A stretch of DNA of 64,000 bases, taken from assembly GCA_900095095.1 (NCBI GenBank), contig FMBT01000325.1:186001-250000 (forward strand), written 5' to 3'. This DNA is from Fragilariopsis cylindrus CCMP1102. Taxonomy: Eukaryota; Bacillariophyta; Bacillariophyceae; Bacillariales; Bacillariaceae. Shown one piece after another: positions 44,054 through 55,744 of this stretch. A program made the translations under genes and the position numbers. How positions within the stretch are numbered: position 1 is the first letter of the stretch; each line of letters opens with the position of its first letter. Below the pieces are notes generated by a model. The model was not told where the DNA came from and did no database searches. It saw only the letters and a list, made by a program, of their open reading frames with translations.

Positions 44054-47000
44054 TTAAATTTCAACGCGTGAATCTGGGGAAGTGTAGTAACCAATGTTCT
44101 GAACCTCCGGATCATTGTTGCTTGATCCACCACGTGGCGTAGACCACTCTAAAGTATCTAAAGGAGAGAAGGATTCTTCCGTACTGGTGGCGAATGGATC
44201 CGAAGGATCCGGCGAGAAAAGATCATTATCCGAAATCTCAGCTTCCAGTTCATCCTCTTCGTCGGCATCATCGACAGCGAAAGGATCAAAAACATCTTGT
44301 TTTGTGTTTGTCTCTTCCTTCCAAGAATCCTTTTCGATGCGCTGCTTTTCAGGAGTACAAAAGGGTTGCTTATGCTTATTATTGTTCCCAACAGGAGGAC
44401 TCCATACCGCAGATGGATTTCTAAAATCTACCGGTGCATTAATCTCCACCTGATGATCGGTTACGGCCTTTTGGGGAGGTGGTGTATTGGATTTTGAGGT
44501 ATCGTTATTACTATTGCTACCAACAGGAGGACTCCATACCGCAGATGGATTTCTAAAATCTACCGGTGCATTAATCTCCACCTGATGATCGGTTTCGGCC
44601 TTTTGAGGAGGTGGTGTATTGGATTTTGAGGTATCGTTATTACTATTGCTATTCAGACCGACGGATGATACTGACGCATCATCACCTAGTGAATCGTTGT
44701 CGATGTCAGGATCACGGTCTAACCATTGATCCGTTTCGTCGAATTTAATCGCCTCATCGCGCTCTTCATTAGAAGCTGAAGTCGAAGCCCAAACATCGAA
44801 AACCTCCTTCGATGTATTATTATTATTTATCTGGACAGTTTTTGCATCAGGACCAGGAACATTATCGTTGGCAGCAATATTCCCATAATTTCTTCTTTGG
44901 AATCCACGTATTGATGTCGGTGTTTCGTCTCCAAAATAACCAATTCGGTACTTATCGTTATCCTTTGGAGACGGATTAATAAGCGGTATTTGTATGCTTT
45001 TCCCAGCTGGAGCTGGTGAATTAATAACGGCTGGTGTATCTATCTCTTCTTGCCTTTTGGTACATTCTACGTCAATTTCTAGGTTCATTTGCTGAAATTG
45101 GGCTGTCAATATCTTATCTTCTTTTTTTGATATTATACGTTCGTCTTCCACATAGACGCTCATATCCTCGCTGTTCCATGTTGCGATATTGCGTGATCTA
45201 TCACTTGTAGTCTTAAATGATTCCGATGCTCCCAATCCTCGGTCGCTATCGTTTTGATTAATGTACGAATCATCATCATAATACGGCGCCTTCTTCTGGG
45301 AATGGTTGGATGTTTCATCTTCCCGAGTATTTACAACACAATCTGGTTCGGACGATGGGTACCCGTCAGCATCTTCTCCCAGGATTATATTTTCGTTGAT
45401 AGATAAGTCACCACTCTTTTTCTCCTCTATGTAATAGTCATTATTTGAGTTCGTCATTAAATCTGGGATCTTACCTTCATCAACAGCAACGTCTTCGTCG
45501 ATTATACTAGCTTTATCTTCTCTAGACAAATCTCGAAAAGTAGTTGGTACTAAACATTCGACATCTTTCTTTGAAGAAGTACATCCATCAGACGATTGTA
45601 CAATTTCTGGCGTTTTCAGTTGTTCAATTGTTCCGATAGCCGATTTCGCAGAATAGGAGTCTTTGTTTTTTGTTGACGAACGCATCTGCCATGATTGTAC
45701 AATACTATGCGTAGTATCTTTTTCCCACGGCTTGCTATTAGTTGACGGTTGAGTGTTTTCAGTTGATTCTTGTGACTTTTGGGGCACAACAACATCTTGA
45801 ACCGACTCTGTTGTCGGCCACGGCACCGGTTCATGTTCAATGTCACGATTCTCGTCATAATTGTCTTCTACTTGCGTGGGCGGTGGGGCCGATTCAAAAT
45901 ATTTCGATTCTTCGTCTTGAGACATATTTTGTCCATCGCTGTTTCCACTGCCCGTACTGTGTACTGTCGAATCCGTAGTACGACCTTTTTCTTCTTTCGT
46001 TTTTTTGATGTGCGAATACATAAGAGAGACTAAGCTTACGGACTGAGATGGTGTCTTCAGCTCGTCAGGTTTTGGAGTAATATTTTGTCCATTGCTGTTT
46101 TCATTATCCGTACTTTCCACTGTCGAATCCGAAATACAACCTTTTTCCTCTTTCTTTTTTTCGATATGCGAATACATAGCAGAGACTAAGCTTACGGACG
46201 GAGATGGTGCCTTTGGCTCGTCAGGTTTTGGAGTAATGGCTTGAATTCCACCTGCGTCAACGTTGTCAGAATCATTCGTTGGTTCAGGATCGTCATTCCA
46301 AGAGGAAACTACACCTGCGCTAGCATTCGCGCTGCTGTCAACAAAAGCCTTGTTTACTTTACTTTCTACTTGTTCGTCACCTGCATCATCAATTCTCCCT
46401 GACGATTTATAATATTCAAGGACGCGAGATCTTTCTTCTACGGCCGCTGATTTCGGTTCCACAAAGGTTTTGGCGTTCTTTTCTGTGTACTCATGTTGTG
46501 GTATCTCCTGGACCTGTTTTTCTTCCTTGTATTTTGTATTCCAAGAGGATATAACAGACTGTCGTTGAGGAGAACGTGGCCCTTCGGAATAAACAGTTGG
46601 GACCGATGTATCGTCATTACGAGTAGTCATCGTCGACTCCTCTTCCAAAATTTGCTCCTCCTTTATTAGAATATCATTTTGTACCTGTACCCTAACCGCT
46701 GCTTTATAATACTGATGTACCTTGTTGGGTGATGTTTGTTGCGTTTGTTCGTATTCTGGGTTGTGTTCATTTGATTTATCATCAACCGTCTCGGAGGATG
46801 TGTCAGGACGGGTTTTTTCCGGCGAAGGCTGCTTACTAATATTACCACGTCCTGTGATAGACCGGTATCGAGAAGCCACCCCATCTGTTTTGACGAAAGA
46901 GGATGAATTCCGAGGCAAGCTATGTCGAACGCGCGAATCGGTACTATTCATAGGCATTAGTGGTGTCGTTTTCGGAGAATCAAACATAGCATGCAGACTA

Positions 47001-48351
47001 GTTACACTTGCTTTTTGAGGAGTTTCGATGATCGCACCAAACGCTTCTCTCTCGTGACTGCCTTTGACTGGTTCCTTCTGTATAGGTTTCAGCAAGTTCT
47101 TGTACATACATCCCTGGGATGGTGACGATTTGTTGCTGCTGCTGCTGCTGCAAGTGAAATTTCTCGGGGATCCATACCTGGCGGAAGAAATCGATCTTTG
47201 CACCTCCGGTAGTCTAGAAACTTTACTAACAGTAGGACTTTTCCAAACTTTTTTAATCTTGTCACTGTTATTATTACTACTCTTCGGAATATCTTAAACT
47301 GTTGCTGCTGCTGAGCTAAAGGTGAAGAATCTGTGCTGCTGCCTATGATTGCTGTGGGACTTCGAGATACCATAACGCGACCACCGCGTGGATGAATTTT
47401 GGTAAGAGGTGCCACGTTGGGAGAATGTTGCTGCCAGTTTTGTGCATTAATGATGTTGCTGTTGCTGTTGATGCTTTTGTTTTCAAAAGACGCTGAGGAA
47501 GGACTTGCTACTGATCCCCCATCTGATGATTGGAAACTTCTATTGTGAGGAATCTTATTTTTATAGTAGTTGTGAGGAGGACCTTCGGTGGAAGTAGGTT
47601 CATCGCTTCCGTCGGAATCTTCCATTGCACTGGCTTGATATATCGAAGATTCACAAGGTGACGATGCGGTTGGCGAGGGATGTGCTTTGGGTGACCAATT
47701 GGCAATTTGGTTGGATTTCTGTTGCTGATGTTGTTGCGTAGGAATAACGTGGTTAGGGTGGTCGTCCCCACGATTGTTGTGTTGCTGTGTGTCTACTGAT
47801 GCTGGAAGATCGTATTCAGAAGTCACTTCTGTCGTCGAAGACTGATCCGAATGAGTTTCACCTGCTACTGCTGCTTCTGCTTCTGCATTACCACTGTTGC
47901 TATTGTTGGCTGCGACAGAAGGATTTTTATACGACGCTCGCTCAGCCTTATTTTTTACAGAAGTTTTCGTTGATAGAGCCATCATTCGATCCCTTCGGCT
48001 CAAGTTGCTACTTTCTTGTGACGACGTATCAGTATCCAACACCACCGCATTCGATTTGGGTGATGCAGCTGGCGTCGTCGACGTTTTGATTGCCGTTGGC
48101 GACAACGATATCGAAGAAGACAAACGTGATGATGCGACCTTGTTCTTAATTTTTTGACGCCTGTTTCGTTCGTCTGATTGAACAGTTCCATTCCCAGTGG
48201 ACATACTACTTCCTACCGAATTTATGGACGAGCACCTATCTCCTTGTCCGGCGTCGTCACCGCTATTACTGTCGTTGAGTTGGGTGCTATTAGCCCAGCT
48301 ACGATGTCGCCGTGAGCGTTGAAGACGCACCTGCAGGGAGTTGTTCACCAT
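44054..48351 (-). CDS. Large intrinsically disordered protein, 1,432 aa, with internal duplications
   Basis: I recognise no domain. The start is taken at the ATG at 48351 (MVNNSLQVRLQRSRRHRSW), because the open frame upstream has no ATG; an upstream exon is possible. The frame shifts once near 47295 (one A added gives QFKDIPKSSNNNSD), giving 1,432 aa. The sequence is rich in Ser, Asn, Asp, Glu, Gln and Pro throughout, with poly-Gln and poly-Ala tracts. Short recurring motifs such as SSWNTKYKEE, SSWNDDPEP and QSWQMRSS, and SVSLVSAMYSHIEKKKEEKG, recur along the chain. Two tandem duplications are present (see repeats). The C-terminus is acidic with DPFAVDDADEEDEL and DPFATSTEESF, and DPF motifs of this kind are recognised by clathrin-adaptor ears. 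That suggests a scaffold, possibly in trafficking, but it is inference from short motifs only. Confidence 0.65.
44388..44651 (-). repeat. 132-base in-frame tandem duplication
   Basis: Two adjacent 132-base copies (44388-44519 and 44520-44651) each encode 44 residues containing KSNTPPPQKA and DFRNPSAVWSPPVG. I see only about two base differences across most of the unit, so the duplication is recent. Confidence 0.95.
45924..46235 (-). repeat. 156-base in-frame tandem duplication, older
   Basis: Two adjacent copies with a 156-base period (52 codons) encode TPKPDE followed by SVSLVSAMYSHI and EEKG. They differ at many positions, so the event is older than the 132-base one in the same gene. Confidence 0.9.
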
Positions 48352-49601
48352 CGCGGCTCTTTTCTTGTTATTTCTATCTATTTGTACGTTTTGATTTAGT
48401 CTTACAGGTAGGGGACCAGCGGTTGGTTGCCTACTTCCTATTTCGAACAAAGGCCGTATGTAAGTTAGAAAGTAACTGCTTGTATTCCGTAATTGGTGAA
48501 GCAAATTAAATAGAAAAAAATATTTCACATCATCCCTTCCAACGTGAATGGAGGGCTATTATAATAAGAGCTCGATGATTCATTAGCGATTATTAGCGAT
48601 GAATCACTAGTAACTAATCCCGTGAATAAGTGCGCACTGCATTCTCCTCCGATCTATATTAAGTATTCAAACAATAGTCTGCTATTGTTGTTAATGATGG
48701 TAGGAGTTTCAGGTTTGCGATAGTATGGAGTAACCCTCCTAACATTGACATTATTGATGTCTGTTGGGGATTTTTCAATCAATATCGATCCATAATTAGA
48801 CAAAAATGATGGTCGATCGTGAATGGATGATAATCCAATTGTAAGTAGATACTGTGTAGTTTGTTAAAAACTTTGTAAAAAGTTCCATTGAATTCACTCC
48901 TCTCCGAGGAATTCGTGGCCTTAACAAAGATCATTTACTACATGACATTTATCACATTGAAAGGAACAAACGCTCTTAATTTTGACAGCTATCATCCACT
49001 CCATTGACTTCATCTTCATTCATATTTGTTTGGGACTGTATAGCATCCAGCTAGTGCAGCAGAACAACATCAGGGAGCAGCTTTGTATAAAAATTATAAA
49101 ATGATCCATTCTTATTTGGTGATGATGCACCTGATACATATAATTTAGCAGATTTGTTATGTGCCGTAATAATTTGAGTCAGCAGCAGGAATCAATGGGA
49201 TTATTATATGTATATGAAACTCTGTTTTAATTAATTAAATAAAAAATTCACTCATGCTACACTGTTGCATAATATTATGTGTCACATGATGGAGGAGAAA
49301 GTTTAACAGCAGTATGTAATGTCCCATACCCACACAATTTATAAATGTTACAGTTTATCCAAAGTGAAAAATTGTGAAGAAATCAATAAAGATTGATCAC
49401 AATAATATATATGGCCATTGCTTGATATTTTATAGTCAATACATTCAATATTATTATTATTTAATATTACTGCTTACTATGGTAACTTCTACTAGTAGTC
49501 TTTAAGAATTTCCTACAATTACTACTTGTATCTGGAGCAACTGGACTTGATTGCAAATGTTTGGTATTATGTAGAATTCAACACTGAGAGATATGCTTGT
49601 C

Positions 49602-49649
49602 TACAAGAGTCACTATTGGCCAAACTACAAGAGTCACTATCGGCCAAAC
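49602..49649 (+). repeat. 24-base tandem duplication
   Basis: Two adjacent copies of TACAAGAGTCACTATTGGCC plus four bases differ at one position. Confidence 0.9.
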
Positions 49650-49904
49650 AAAATGTGTTTGATAAGGACATTGGAATAAATATGATAATAGGATAGTTCC
49701 AGTAGGTAGGACAGCAGCATGGAGTATCAATTCGTCATCATTGATATTCAGCTAAAGTTCCAAGTAGTACACATCATTTTCTTTTCAAAAGAAATCTAAA
49801 AGCCACTTCCTGATTTTGTTCGTGGAAGAAGCCAATCTATCAGAGAGAAAAAATAGCCTGGCTGAGTAGCAGAGATTTTTCGGTATAATATTATACTATA
49901 ATAC

Positions 49905-49925
49905 ATTATATATATATATATATAT
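49905..49925 (+). repeat. TA dinucleotide run
   Basis: About ten TA units lie shortly beyond the 3' end of the SNAP-like gene. Confidence 0.85.
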
Positions 49926-49984
49926 AGGACTAGGACTATGTACTATATTCCTATGTAAATATATACCTATATACTATGCAGTCT

Positions 49985-51499
49985 CTAGCGAAGATCGATA
50001 TCATCATCGTCCATATCCGATTCATCGCTATCATCACCGAAATCGAGACCATCTAATTCATTTTGTAGAGCGTTCGTGTCAATGGCGTCGGCCGCAGTAA
50101 TATCTTCTTCATATCCTGTTTTCATTGAAGATAATTCTTCAAACGAAGCGGTTTCTTTTTCCTTTGTTTTGGATGTAGATGAAGCTGATTTAGAACTACT
50201 TTTCTTCGACGACTTTTTCGTTGATGTAGATGAGGAGGGTTCACCCTTCCGAGCAACTCCACTAATACGAATCATACTCAATACCTCCTTCAAGCTTTCG
50301 TGGAGGTTCCCGATTGCTGCTCGATTGCTCATGGTTGTAGATCGTGTTTCATCAAGGGCTTCGTCGTCGCGTGTTTTCACGGCTCGGAATAGTTCCTCAC
50401 CTAACTTACATTCTCTTGAAGATAAATAAGAAGTTTTTTGGACGTGACGGTTCAAGAATTCCTGCTCGGCCGCGATAGAATCACCAGTAGCCAAGGTAAG
50501 TATAGTCTCAGCAACAAATGATCTCGACAGAGTCAGTGATGAAACACCGTCTCGACTCAACAATGTCGATACTGCGCCTTGAGCATATAGTGCAGATGTG
50601 TATTCGCCAAATGAAATCAATAAATAAACGACCTCCTGAACCGATTCGTGGGCGTACGGTCTATTCACGATTTGATTTTCTGCAAACGCTAAGGTTTCTG
50701 CTGACGGATTATCGGCGGTCTCTTCAGACTCTGGATCGATGTAAGCGGATATACCTGTTTGTCGATATCTAACGTATGGGTTCATAGGATCTGGAACGTG
50801 TGCCTCGACAGATTCCTCTAAGGCAGTCAAAGCTGCTTTCCCCAATGCACTCGAATCATCACCCCACGTCAAAGCTAACGCTGCCGAGATCTTTGACTGA
50901 GCAGCTTTTCCCGGTTCGCTCATATTTATCCACGCTTCGGAGGCGTTCAACAGGCATTTTCGTCCAATTTCACGTTTCATTTCGGTCGTTTCGTCGTCTG
51001 CGACCTCGACAAGTTCGGCGGCTCTGGTATATTCGGAAGCCGCAGTCGCATAAGCTCCCGTTGACATCTGGCAATCGGCGCTTTGAATTCGATAGAGACG
51101 TTCCAAACGAAACTCATTGCATTGTTGGTAGGCATCAGCGGCTCGCTTGTAGTAAGTAGACGCAGCAAGCGGATCAGATGATTTGAATATACCCTTTTGC
51201 ATTGCCTTTTTGGCCTTGTCACGAGAATCTTCAGCTTCCTTTAGTCTAGCATCTTTGGCTGCCCCGGAGAGGCCAACGGATACCTTCGATGACTTTTTCG
51301 ATGAAGAGTATTTATATCCAGAAGAAGACGCTGTTGTCGATTTTGGTTTCGTTTTTTCGACGGATACTACTCCTGTGCTGCTTTGTTTATCACTACTACT
51401 TGAAGTAGTAGTTGATTTCTTTTTCTTCTTCTTAGTTCCTCCACCGGCGCCACCAAATAGCGCATCTCTATTCGACGACGCATTTTGTTTGTAACTCAT
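49985..51499 (-). CDS. SNAP (gamma-SNAP-like) NSF attachment protein with disordered ends
   Basis: SNAPs recruit NSF to used SNARE complexes for disassembly. Single exon, 504 aa, from the ATG at 51499 (MSYKQNASSNRDALFGGAGG). A Lys/Ser-rich N-terminus of about 85 residues precedes the all-helical TPR-like SNAP fold: AKDARLKEAEDSRDKAKKAM, STYYKRAADAYQQCNEFRLE, YATAASEYTRAAELVE, then GDSIAAEQEFLNRHVQKTSY and SRECKLGEELFRAVKTRDDE with ALDE, typical of the SNAP C-terminal half. It departs from alpha-SNAP in its long acidic C-terminus (DGLDFGDDSDESDMDDDDID), whereas alpha-SNAP ends in a short Leu-rich tail. The gamma assignment is tentative. Length is about 1.7 times the usual 295-310 residues. Confidence 0.72.
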   Translation of the reverse strand: MSYKQNASSNRDALFGGAGGGTKKKKKKSTTTSSSSDKQSSTGVVSVEKTKPKSTTASSSGYKYSSSKKSSKVSVGLSGAAKDARLKEAEDSRDKAKKAMQKGIFKSSDPLAASTYYKRAADAYQQCNEFRLERLYRIQSADCQMSTGAYATAASEYTRAAELVEVADDETTEMKREIGRKCLLNASEAWINMSEPGKAAQSKISAALALTWGDDSSALGKAALTALEESVEAHVPDPMNPYVRYRQTGISAYIDPESEETADNPSAETLAFAENQIVNRPYAHESVQEVVYLLISFGEYTSALYAQGAVSTLLSRDGVSSLTLSRSFVAETILTLATGDSIAAEQEFLNRHVQKTSYLSSRECKLGEELFRAVKTRDDEALDETRSTTMSNRAAIGNLHESLKEVLSMIRISGVARKGEPSSSTSTKKSSKKSSSKSASSTSKTKEKETASFEELSSMKTGYEEDITAADAIDTNALQNELDGLDFGDDSDESDMDDDDIDLR

Positions 51500-52174
51500 T
51501 CTCTTTAATGTGATATTCACTATAGTAGTGGGCTATGTGCTATTGTCAATTGCTTTCGTTGTTTACCTTGTGAGACCACGACGATATAGTAGAAGTACTA
51601 GTAGTAAAGTGTGAAGTGAGACAAGTTATTTTTTTGAAGTCACGATCCGTCATAATATGTCTCGAGATATACAGTATTGCGACTGATATCACGTATTGAA
51701 ATTAGGACTAAATCATGCCTGCTAAAAGATCTAGATTTTCAATATACACAATAGTCAATAAAAACTTGCTACTAGTATCAATCTGCAATGAACAATTCAG
51801 GAGGCTAACACGCAAGTTATTTGAACAATCTCATCGTTACTCGAGTATAAGACTGTCCAGTGCATAGGCAAAGAAACACAAATATCACTACTTGCAGTAG
51901 AAGACAAAGGAAACTGGATAAACGAAGAATACCTTTTAATTCTTATTATGAAAGTAGATTAAAACTAGAGTGCTCGCTTGGAAACTAGAAAGCCCCTTCC
52001 TGATTGATTTAAATCTTGATTGCCTCAGAGCATTTAACAGTATTATAGAAGATTCAATATGCGAAGAGTGTTTGCCAAGATAACAATACTAGAACAGGTA
52101 TACTTTGAATTGCGTAGTGCGTGTATTAACATGATACAGGGACATTGAGATTGATTTGTTGTGATATTTAACAT
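51500..52174. other. Intergenic region
   Basis: About 670 bases between two minus-strand genes. No gene or clear element seen. Confidence 0.4.
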
Positions 52175-55042
52175 TTAAGTGTATTTGGCCCCTTTGTTCA
52201 AATCAGCGTTGCGCTTGGCCAATAACTCGTTTTCGTCGGCTATTTTTTCGTCGTCGTCGAAGAGATGGTCCAATTCTTTAAGACTCGCACTCACATCAGG
52301 TACGGCCAACGATTTTCGAATGAGACTAGGAAAGAAAAGATATTGGAATAACAAAAGCGTACACACAGAGTCAGCAGCGAGTCAACATTTAGCGTTAGAC
52401 GAATAAATTAACTAGCACAAAATGTCAATAAAACCAAGATAAAGAAGTCTGTTTTCAATTCAATGTGACCATGTTAAAAACTTACCTATTATTAGCCAAT
52501 GCCGAGTTCTGGAAAAATTTGGATTCCCGTACTTTTTTGTTGAATTTCTTGCTCATTCTCATGGCGCACATGAATCCAACAGCACTTCCAGCGAACGTGC
52601 CGAGGATGATATACAAGCTGATGAGATACCAGCTAGGTCCCCTCATCAGTAGCTCGGGGTGGAAGTTCCAAGGAACTAAGAATTGTAAAATAGCGAGAGG
52701 TAATTCTGTGAGGACACGCAAATTATTCAAACGTAGTAGAACCTAGACCCGATTTTCTTGTTGCTAACTTACGTGTGTTGATTTCATATAACATACATCC
52801 AAGAGCCCATCCCATCTTTTGGCCATTAATAACATCTACTGCTGTCATCTCGTAATCGTCACCAAATCGCCATCCATTTCGAAGAAGTTGATAGACAAAG
52901 ACAGATCGGAAACAAAATTGAGCCAGTACGAGGTCATCGTCGATGGGACTTTGGAGCTTGTCATTGTAGTCTCTCAAATCTTCCCAGCTTAGACTGCAGA
53001 CTTCTTCTGCTCTCTGGCCGATTTCATGAACAGGGACCCGATCTCCTAGCTGCAAAAATTTATAAACATCTACAAAGTTACTTGTAGCAACAAATTCGTT
53101 GATGTCTGAATTATTTTGTGGAAATGGCGGTTGGTAAATACCTGCAAAGCCACAATTACCGTCCATCTGGAAGTCACACCAATCCGTGTTTGTCCCTGTC
53201 CTCAAAAGTGTGAACGTTATATCAGAACAGGCTTTGTGGTCGTAACTGGTGGCGTTATTGTACATAGTCACGGAGAATGGGGTACTTCTTGGGTCCGATT
53301 TCGCCAAAAATTGCGATTCTTCGTTCATATGCATCCAAGATTCAAATTGGACCTCACTTCCAGTTGGCAGGCACGGGTTCACATCCAATGCATCCCAATG
53401 CAATTTGGAGTTGAGTCGGGACCAGGCACCGTTTATCCCGAAGTACAAGTAGGAATGGACATATACGTTCCAGTGTCTTGATCCTCCAAGCTGTAGTTTG
53501 AATAGATTGGCCTTCGAAATAGCAAAAGTTGGAAATGAAAAAGAAGAGATGTAAGATGCGAATTATATATTTCTGTTGACGATTTTGTAACCTAATATTC
53601 CAATATATGTATTTAATGTTTGATCCCTACCGGTAGTTGACTTCACTTACCATCAAATCTCCATCATTCTCAAAATTAGCGATTTGCGTCGATGCACCAC
53701 CCATTTCCAACATCCCGTAGGTAAGTTCTGTGTTAATACAAACAGTCGGAGAAAAAAAATTTAAGTCAGAAGTGAAGAAACGAAATAAAAGCTTGTCATC
53801 TCGGACCACTTTTATTCATCTCTAGCGAGTACTACAACTTAAATCGTTGTTGAAGGTAGTTTACGACGCAATAGGATTGTATCACTTACGGGGGTTGTTA
53901 CCAAGGCCAGTTCCTTCACTTTGGTCGATCAGTACTCCCTTCGCTACAGGCACAACAATGAGAAAAAAAATCACATTACATATTGTAAATTTCAATGTAG
54001 GGAATGAGGGGGGAGATAAAATGTAATATTAGATGGAAAACAAATATCAGCTTCGCTTTGCGACGAGGTCGTTATACCGTTAATTATTCTGGCAAGTATA
54101 TACCGAACACAATAAAAAAGTCCCCTATGAATTTTTGAATTTCACACTTACCAAAATTCACACCGACCCAACCGTAAATTGCCTCTTCTTCTCCACTAAT
54201 CACCCGGGCACGTTCATCTTCAAATGCAAACGGATTATAGGTTTTGTTATTAAAGAGGTCTCTTACACAGTCCATAAGACGAACACGTTCCGGCTGAGCT
54301 AAAGTTCGTAGTCCACCAGTAGCCTTGAGATAAATAGGATATGTGTGCCATTCATCCTCTTTATCCTTAAGGACTTCCTTCGCGAAGTCCAATAGAGCGC
54401 CTAGGTATTCGCCGACTGCTTTTTCGAGTTTTTCAGGATTTTTGTGGTATCCAAACACATCTAATCCTGGAGTGTACTTATCTGTCCAGCGATTGTTCGA
54501 GGTAGGGTACGATAATTTTTTGCCGTGTGATACTTGCAAGAGGTCGTCCTCATCAAGAAGAAACCGCTTGTCCCATTCATATATATGTAGTCTTGTTCCT
54601 TGCTAAATAATGTGTGAAAAAAAAGAGGTGTTTGTATCATAATTAGTAACGAGAAAAGGAAGCAATATCAAAATATAAAACCAAAAACATTCTTAAAAGT
54701 GCTTACCGACCCGGCATCGATCATCATCCCATGTGTTGTATCTCCACCAGCAAAGGGAATGTGCTTTTTGGGTTTCTTGTGTTTAATAGTGTACGGCATG
54801 TCAGAGTTTTCGGCATTTTCGGCGGAGGCTTCGTCCTTCGGTGGACTAGCATCGGTGGTTTCTTCTACTAGTCTTCTTAAATTGATATCGCCTTCGATGG
54901 TAGCCTCTCCAACTGCTATTAGTTCACGCGACACGTGAAGATCCCATGACTGGTGATCTTCTAATGGATGTTTCAGTGAAAGTGACGAACCAACGATGAC
55001 ACCGGGAAGGGCAAGGACGATAATTGTGCTGACAAATTTCAT
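52175..55042 (-). CDS. Apyrase/nucleoside diphosphatase, GDA1-CD39 family, membrane-bound
   Basis: This enzyme hydrolyses NTPs or NDPs in the secretory lumen or outside the cell. Seven exons: 55042-54707, 54602-54152, 53943-53890, 53727-53651, 53511-52773, 52705-52486 and 52325-52175, total 675 aa, all introns GT-AG and phases consistent. A signal-anchor (MKFVSTIIVLALPGVIVGSS) starts the protein. The apyrase conserved regions are present in order: ACR1 MMIDAGSQGTRLHIYEWDKR across an intron, ACR2 LKATGGLRTL, ACR3 VISGEEEAIYGWVGVNFAKG, ACR4 YGMLEMGGASTQIA. A C-terminal membrane helix (WYLISLYIILGTFAGSAVGF) is followed by an acidic, probably cytosolic tail of about 85 residues (KELDHLFDDDEKIADENELL). 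Two membrane segments give the CD39-like topology. Golgi or surface placement is inferred. Confidence 0.93.
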
Positions 55043-55744
55043 TGTTGCTTTATCTTTAGGTTGGAATAACTTGTACCTGTGCTTAAGTTAGTGTTTTCGC
55101 TGTTTTCGGCACAAATTAATTTATGACTAACAGGATGATGGGAAAGAAATAATACATACTGTATTCCTTCAACTCTGCGGGTAACTTATTAGGCGAACAA
55201 TGAATCAATAAAATCTTTGAACGAAGAACGTTATACTGTACAGTACGTCGTGCTAAGTACTTCGAAGTACTATCTTAAAGCAAGCAAGCATGCAGGAAGG
55301 TAGGGAAGAAAAATATCTTTCTTCGTTATAGCCCAAATCAACTTGCAACAATTAAAAAAGGCCCTAAACATATTCACGCGTGTAAAAAGCACTATCATTA
55401 TTTGTGGTATTAATAGTTAAAATACTTAACAAGATTAAATCAGTTTTAAGGCGGCAAATTTCCCACACGCGCAACATCGTTGAATTGGCCTTCTCTGAGC
55501 TTGTCTTCAAATTTGGTGTCAGATTTGCACAAGTCGTAGGTCGTGGCATCAACATGAATAAATACAACGGAAGAATCAGCTGCCACATACCATTTCTCAA
55601 CAGTCTATACTTGTATACACAAATATTCAATATATAGTATGCATGATTCTTATGTGTTTATATTCAATATGAATTCAGAAAAATTGGGCCTGAGAAAATA
55701 CTCTATCTACTAATATTGAATAATTATATTGTTTAGTCGTTATT
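55043..55744. other. Intergenic region
   Basis: About 700 bases between the apyrase start and the next 3' end. Open frames on both strands near 55364-55637 overlap each other and lack protein character. No gene called. Confidence 0.45.

Larger units (their letters stand above)
48352..49984. other. Intergenic region
   Basis: About 1.6 kb of A/T-rich DNA. It holds a 24-base duplication at 49602-49649 and a TA run near 49905-49925. No protein-like frame and no RNA gene recognised. Confidence 0.5.

Noticed and set aside
48352-48528. Upstream extension of the disordered protein
   Set aside because: The frame is open but has no ATG; the first in-frame ATG is at 48351.
55364-55637. Overlapping frames on both strands
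   Set aside because: Neither has a domain or leader, and they overlap almost fully, as expected by chance.
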